Shown: in pieces, positions 6,260-8,625 of the stretch
How the letters are laid out: each line of letters begins with the position of its first letter
How positions within the stretch are numbered: position 1 is the first letter of the stretch
NCBI GenBank assembly: GCA_964564305.1
Contig: CAZMAM010000044.1
Location: 1 to 8,625, forward strand
DNA length: 8,625 nucleotides
Direction: 5' to 3'
From: RGIG1959 sp964564305
GTDB lineage: Bacteria > Bacillota > Clostridia > Oscillospirales > Acutalibacteraceae
Made by a program: the position numbers and the translations under genes
The notes under the pieces: generated by a model
The model's database searches: none
The model's input: the letters and a program-made list of their open reading frames with translations, nothing else
What the model was told of the DNA's origin: nothing

Positions 6260-7339
6260 TCATAATGTGGCCAAGAATTCTTGAATTGTCACTATTTTTG
6301 TTAAATTTAATGATGACAATTTTTGCTGTGTGATTCCAAAATTGTAATTTCCCGTGTCTCCAATTTGCACAGACATGTTATAGAAATCAATAATCTCTTG
6401 GGTTATACTCGTCCCATGAAATCCTTGCCAATAATCATCATACATCATAAAATATCTCAAAAATTCATTGCATTCTGCAACTAACATTGCATTTAAACAA
6501 GTTCCATGATCAATATCATAATCAAAATTATCCACATGAAAAGGCAACATTCCGTCAGACATTATGGTCAATTGTTGATAATCATATTCGCCCCAATAGT
6601 ATTGTCCATTTGTCCACCTACCATTGCCACAATATGCGGTGTTGCCATAAGGTTGATAAAAAATCTTATGTGAACCTACTTTGTCATTATTTGGATTGGT
6701 GTCTACCCAACTATTGCCATATGGATCAATATGGGCATAATATCCTGTGGGTCCTAAGTCATCAACTTTCATGGGGGACGTTGAAATGCATTCAAATTCA
6801 TGTGGTCTCGTTCCCCATGCGGTGTGATATACACGGTTGGCAGGAGGATTGGTTGGTTGCGTGGCTGTTGGCGCCTTGGTGGGTGCTTTGGTTGGATTCG
6901 CCGGTGGCGGAGTGGCGGTTGTTTCCTGAGCGGGAGCTTTTGTTGGCGCTTGAGTACCGGTACTATTCTGTGTCTGTTCGGGAGCAACGCTGGCCGTTGT
7001 GCTCTTGGCAGTTGTGACGGCTTTATTCGTGGACGCGGCGGTGCTCTCGGCAGACGTTGCGGTCCTCCGCGATGAGGCGGTTATTCCGCTGTCACCCTTT
7101 GTGCCCTCGCCGCTGCCATCCCGGCAGCCGCGAAGACAAAACACCAGAACGATGGCCAAAAAAATCAGAGCAAGAAGAATTCCGGTTATCACAAAAATCT
7201 TTCTGCGAGCCTTGCCGTCCCGATGGGCTTCTTTCGCTTTCTCATCTTCCGCAGTGTTTGTGTTCTCCGCTTTGTCCTGAGGCTCGCTATTGTTTTCGGG
7301 CACGGTTTCATCAACGGTGATTTTCTCTTTTTCATCCAT
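6260..7339 (-). CDS. Single-pass membrane protein with Thr/Pro stalk and unknown outer domain
   Basis: I do not recognise the family. The 359 residues divide into an acidic, Lys-rich cytoplasmic segment (1-47) without a signal peptide, one membrane helix (about 48-69, IFVITGILLALIFLAIVLVF), a low-complexity Thr/Ala/Pro/Ser stalk (about 75-169, with repeated APTKAP units), and a globular outer domain (170-359). The outer domain is rich in Tyr, Trp, Asn and Asp and has four Cys (184, 237, 281, 290) that could form two disulfides. Positive residues before the helix predict the N-terminus inside. The start is firm: AAGGAG (7355-7350 on this strand) lies 10 nt before ATG 7339. The DNA for the outer domain is strikingly AT-rich (18 of 60 G/C at 6301-6360) while the stalk is GC-rich (38 of 60 at 6901-6960). 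A sensor, anchor or adhesin role is possible, but nothing in the sequence decides it. Confidence 0.85.
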   Translation of the reverse strand: MDEKEKITVDETVPENNSEPQDKAENTNTAEDEKAKEAHRDGKARRKIFVITGILLALIFLAIVLVFCLRGCRDGSGEGTKGDSGITASSRRTATSAESTAASTNKAVTTAKSTTASVAPEQTQNSTGTQAPTKAPAQETTATPPPANPTKAPTKAPTATQPTNPPANRVYHTAWGTRPHEFECISTSPMKVDDLGPTGYYAHIDPYGNSWVDTNPNNDKVGSHKIFYQPYGNTAYCGNGRWTNGQYYWGEYDYQQLTIMSDGMLPFHVDNFDYDIDHGTCLNAMLVAECNEFLRYFMMYDDYWQGFHGTSITQEIIDFYNMSVQIGDTGNYNFGITQQKLSSLNLTKIVTIQEFLATL

Positions 7340-7353
7340 GGCGCGTGAACTCC

Positions 7354-7500
7354 TTAAGCATAAAAATGGCCGAGAATCGAACAGGACACCAAAGCACCCG
7401 GCGTAGCCGTTCGGTCATCGGCAATAAAAACAACCGCTACTTGGCGCACCGAAACAAAAGCACACCAAGCAACGGCTGTGAAAGCCTGTAATTTGAGCAT
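7354..7500 (-). CDS. Possible 48-residue leader ORF (doubtful)
   Basis: ATG 7500 opens a 48-residue frame (MLKLQAFTAVAW...HFYA) whose TAA lies inside the TAAGGAG of the next gene's ribosome binding site, an arrangement seen with translational coupling. Against it: there is no Shine-Dalgarno before 7500, the frame runs through the three-hairpin structure, and the opposite strand is also open (41 residues, 7366-7491), as expected for a short GC-rich structured RNA. I rate structure as more likely than coding. Confidence 0.2.
   Translation of the reverse strand: MLKLQAFTAVAWCAFVSVRQVAVVFIADDRTATPGALVSCSILGHFYA
7369..7469 (-). promoter_or_regulatory. Structured leader: three back-to-back hairpins
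   Basis: In the long leader of the membrane protein gene three stems follow one another with no gaps, read on the - strand: CTTGGTGTGC (7469-7460) with GTGCGCCAAG (7449-7440), 10 bp with three G-U; GTAGCGGTT (7440-7432) with AACGGCTAC (7411-7403), 8 pairs and one mismatch; GCCGGG (7402-7397) with CTCGGC (7374-7369), 6 bp with one G-U. The G-U pairs would be A-C mismatches on the + strand, so the - strand RNA is the folding one. The last stem ends 14 nt before the Shine-Dalgarno AAGGAG. This suits a translational switch or protein-binding leader; no known riboswitch class was recognised. Confidence 0.5.
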
Positions 7501-7530
7501 CCGTAAAATATTTTAAATACTCACAAAGTA

Positions 7531-7539
7531 CCCCCCCCC
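7531..7539 (+). repeat. Poly-C tract (C9) in the leader
   Basis: Nine consecutive C (poly-G in the leader RNA of the membrane protein gene), about 60 nt downstream of its predicted transcription start. A tract of this length is prone to slippage. Confidence 0.8.
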
Positions 7540-7604
7540 AGATGTGTGAAAATCATGGCAAATTCTCTCACGGGGGAGCGCTCCTTTCTTGAGAAACTGT
7601 TCAA

Positions 7605-7634
7605 AGTATACCATCTCCCGGCAATGTCTGTCAA
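7605..7634 (-). promoter_or_regulatory. Sigma-A promoter for the Thr/Pro-rich membrane protein gene
   Basis: On the - strand TTGACA (7634-7629) and TATACT (7610-7605) are 18 bp apart, with TGG before the -10 forming an extended -10. The start would be near 7598, giving a leader of about 258 nt. A perfect 10-bp palindrome, GGAGCGCTCC (7575-7584), lies 14-23 nt into the transcript and could be an operator or an early hairpin. The -35 lies just outside the transposase remnant that begins at about 7638. Confidence 0.72.
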
Positions 7635-7637
7635 GGA

Positions 7638-7874
7638 AATTTTATCCGGCCCAAGACTCCTTGGCATAACGGGAAAGTAAAGCGAGGTCAACGCAATGAT
7701 CAGGAGAGATTGTACAATGATTTAAGCTTCTACTCCTATGACGACTTGCCATTGCAAATGAAGCGCTACCTGTACCGATCCAATAATATCCCAATGGCCG
7801 TTCTCGGATGGCAATCCCCTAATCAACGGCACCGTGAATTGTCGGCCGCCATCCCCCCCCCCACACACAATTAA
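7638..7874 (+). pseudogene. C-terminal remnant of a DDE (rve-type) IS transposase
   Basis: The frame starting at 7638 reads NFIRPKTPWHNGKVKRGQRN, then NDQERLYNDLSFYSYDDLPL, then a segment with RSNNIPMAVLGWQSPNQR. This matches from memory the end of the catalytic core and C-terminus of IS3/IS481-type integrases, where RPxTPxHNGKVERSHR precedes FYS(F/Y)xD and NNxPMxxLGWxSP. Only about 70 codons remain: the N-terminal DNA-binding part and the first two catalytic Asp are absent, and there is no start codon with a ribosome binding site. The Glu expected in GKVER, the E of the DDE triad, is Lys here. It is therefore a dead fragment. After LSAA the frame runs into the C10 tract and stops at 7872. 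The exact IS family is uncertain. Confidence 0.8.
7853..7862 (+). repeat. Poly-C tract (C10)
   Basis: Ten consecutive C at the 3' edge of the transposase remnant, the longest of the three poly-C runs in the window. Confidence 0.8.
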
Positions 7875-7903
7875 ATCAACTTTTTTATCTTTTCTCTTAT
7901 AGA

Positions 7904-8015
7904 GATGAGCAAAACGCAAGTTTTGCAAAAGTAATTTACATTATATAGGTAATTGTATCAAGTGATTGCCCAATATATTGTATTTCACCGTGAGCAAATT
8001 GGAGTTTTGCTCATC
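7904..8015. repeat. 12-bp inverted repeat flanking 88 bp, with nested hairpins
   Basis: GATGAGCAAAAC (7904-7915) is the exact reverse complement of GTTTTGCTCATC (8004-8015). Each end also folds alone: GCAAAAC/GTTTTGC around GCAA (7909-7926) and TGAGCAAA/TTTGCTCA (7991-8013). T-rich DNA follows on the + strand (TTTTTC at 8020-8025), so the right hairpin could have ended the lost transposase transcript. Alternatively the whole is a small non-coding mobile element. No clear target duplication is seen. The rest of 8016-8131 is AT-rich and shows nothing I can name. Confidence 0.45.
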
Positions 8016-8131
8016 ACTGCTTTTTCTTATTTTTTGGTCTCACTTCATTGACAAATGTACATATCCGCCTTGTACGAATCTCAGATGATTTGTCTACAAT
8101 TAGGACTGACAATAACATAGGCGCGGCTTAG

Positions 8132-8625
8132 TTACTTCCTTTTTTTCACCGCAAAAACCGGACAAACCTGCGCGCAGTTGCCGCAGTGCAGGCAATGGGT
8201 TTGTGGGATTTGATAAGGCTTGCCGGGAGTAATGCATTTTTGAGGGCAGTTTTTTAAGCATTTCCCGCAGCCGATGCAATTGTCAGAAATAAAATATCCT
8301 TTTAGAGAGACATTGCCATTGCCAATCACATAAGTCTCCCGAAAAATGGGATTGACTCCGAGGTTGAAATATTCGATTTGAGCGTCCTTGATCTCAAACA
8401 CGATTCCCGCGAGTTTTCGCGTATCGCCCGGATACACATTCGCGAGATACGGCTGCTCCTTAAAAATCGTGTCGATCCAATACGCTTGTTCTTCCTCCGG
8501 GACGGGGAGCGCTCTCGCGGACAGCCGGATCATCTCTTTGTATTTCGTATAACCCAGCACCTGCACGCGCCCATCCGAAAGGAGTTCTCTGCAGAAATCT
8601 TTTCCTTTTGCCGTAAAGAAGATCA
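8132..8625 (-). CDS. FMN split-barrel (PNPOx-like) protein with two [4Fe-4S] motifs, partial
   Basis: The 3' part of a gene that enters from the right edge: 163 codons are visible and the frame stays open to base 8625, so the true start is outside the window and the GTG at 8566 is not it. The visible N-terminal part (FFTAKGKDFCRELLSDGRVQ, then an LxARALPV segment and NVYPGD) resembles pyridoxamine-5'-phosphate-oxidase-like flavin-binding proteins. The C-terminus holds two complete [4Fe-4S] ligand sets, CIGCGKCLKNCP (8278-8243) and CLHCGNCAQVCP (8194-8159), as in bacterial ferredoxins, and ends in a basic KKRK. Such fusions occur in anaerobic Clostridia and presumably pass electrons between the clusters and a bound flavin; the substrate is unknown. 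The stop is TAA at 8134-8132. No clear terminator follows. Confidence 0.85.
   Translation of the reverse strand, partial: IFFTAKGKDFCRELLSDGRVQVLGYTKYKEMIRLSARALPVPEEEQAYWIDTIFKEQPYLANVYPGDTRKLAGIVFEIKDAQIEYFNLGVNPIFRETYVIGNGNVSLKGYFISDNCIGCGKCLKNCPQKCITPGKPYQIPQTHCLHCGNCAQVCPVFAVKKRK

Noticed and set aside
6487..7017. 176-residue + strand ORF antisense to the membrane protein gene
   Set aside because: Its odd His/Trp-rich composition mirrors the Thr/Pro stalk and aromatic domain on the other strand; it has no ribosome binding site and is a shadow frame.
7722..7928. 68-residue - strand ORF over the transposase remnant
   Set aside because: It is the antisense of the DDE transposase fragment and the poly-C tract (read as poly-Gly); no independent support.
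1..8625. CRISPR array, tRNA or rRNA
   Set aside because: No regularly spaced direct repeats, no cloverleaf with a TTCGA-type T arm in proper context, and no rRNA-like stretches were seen on either strand.

Overview
The window looks like a chromosomal segment of a Gram-positive anaerobe of class Clostridia, probably close to the Ruminococcaceae/Oscillospiraceae. The grounds are the order rpsO-pnp, strong AGGAGG-type ribosome binding sites, sigma-A promoters (TTGACA-type -35, TATAAT-type -10), a secreted protein with a dockerin type I module, and an FMN split-barrel protein fused to two [4Fe-4S] motifs. No taxonomic marker beyond these was available, so the family is an inference.

Left part, + strand (1-4852): RNA metabolism. 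A sigma-A promoter at 76-104 starts exactly at a 64-nt imperfect hairpin followed by a U tract (111-180), which looks like a compact small RNA or an attenuator. A second, extended -10 promoter (254-282) drives a 217-nt structured leader and rpsO (S15, 506-772). A strong hairpin and a second stem-loop fill the gap to pnp (polynucleotide phosphorylase, 957-3149). A textbook terminator (3260-3288) stands just before the Shine-Dalgarno of a short DEAD-box RNA helicase gene (3307-4551). S15, PNPase and the helicase form a ribosome/RNA-turnover group.

Middle, - strand (4883-7339): two envelope or secreted proteins facing the RNA genes. One is a secreted protein with an N-terminal dockerin pair, a Ser/Thr linker and a C-terminal CAP/SCP domain. 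The other is a single-pass membrane protein with an acidic cytoplasmic tail, a Thr/Pro/Ala stalk and an unrecognised aromatic-rich outer domain whose DNA is clearly more AT-rich than the rest of the gene. Each has its own sigma-A promoter. The second also has a roughly 258-nt leader in which three hairpins lie back to back (7369-7469); the G-U pairs show that the - strand is the RNA.

Right part (7600-8625): an accessory or decayed zone. It holds the C-terminal remnant of a DDE transposase (7638-7874, catalytic Glu replaced by Lys), a long inverted repeat (7904-8015), and the 3' part of a flavin/ferredoxin fusion gene that runs off the window (8132-8625, - strand). Three poly-C runs of 8, 9 and 10 bases lie at 183, 7531 and 7853, two in intergenic or leader DNA and one at the end of the transposase remnant. 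No tRNA, rRNA or CRISPR array was seen. Bases 1-75 hold nothing I can name.
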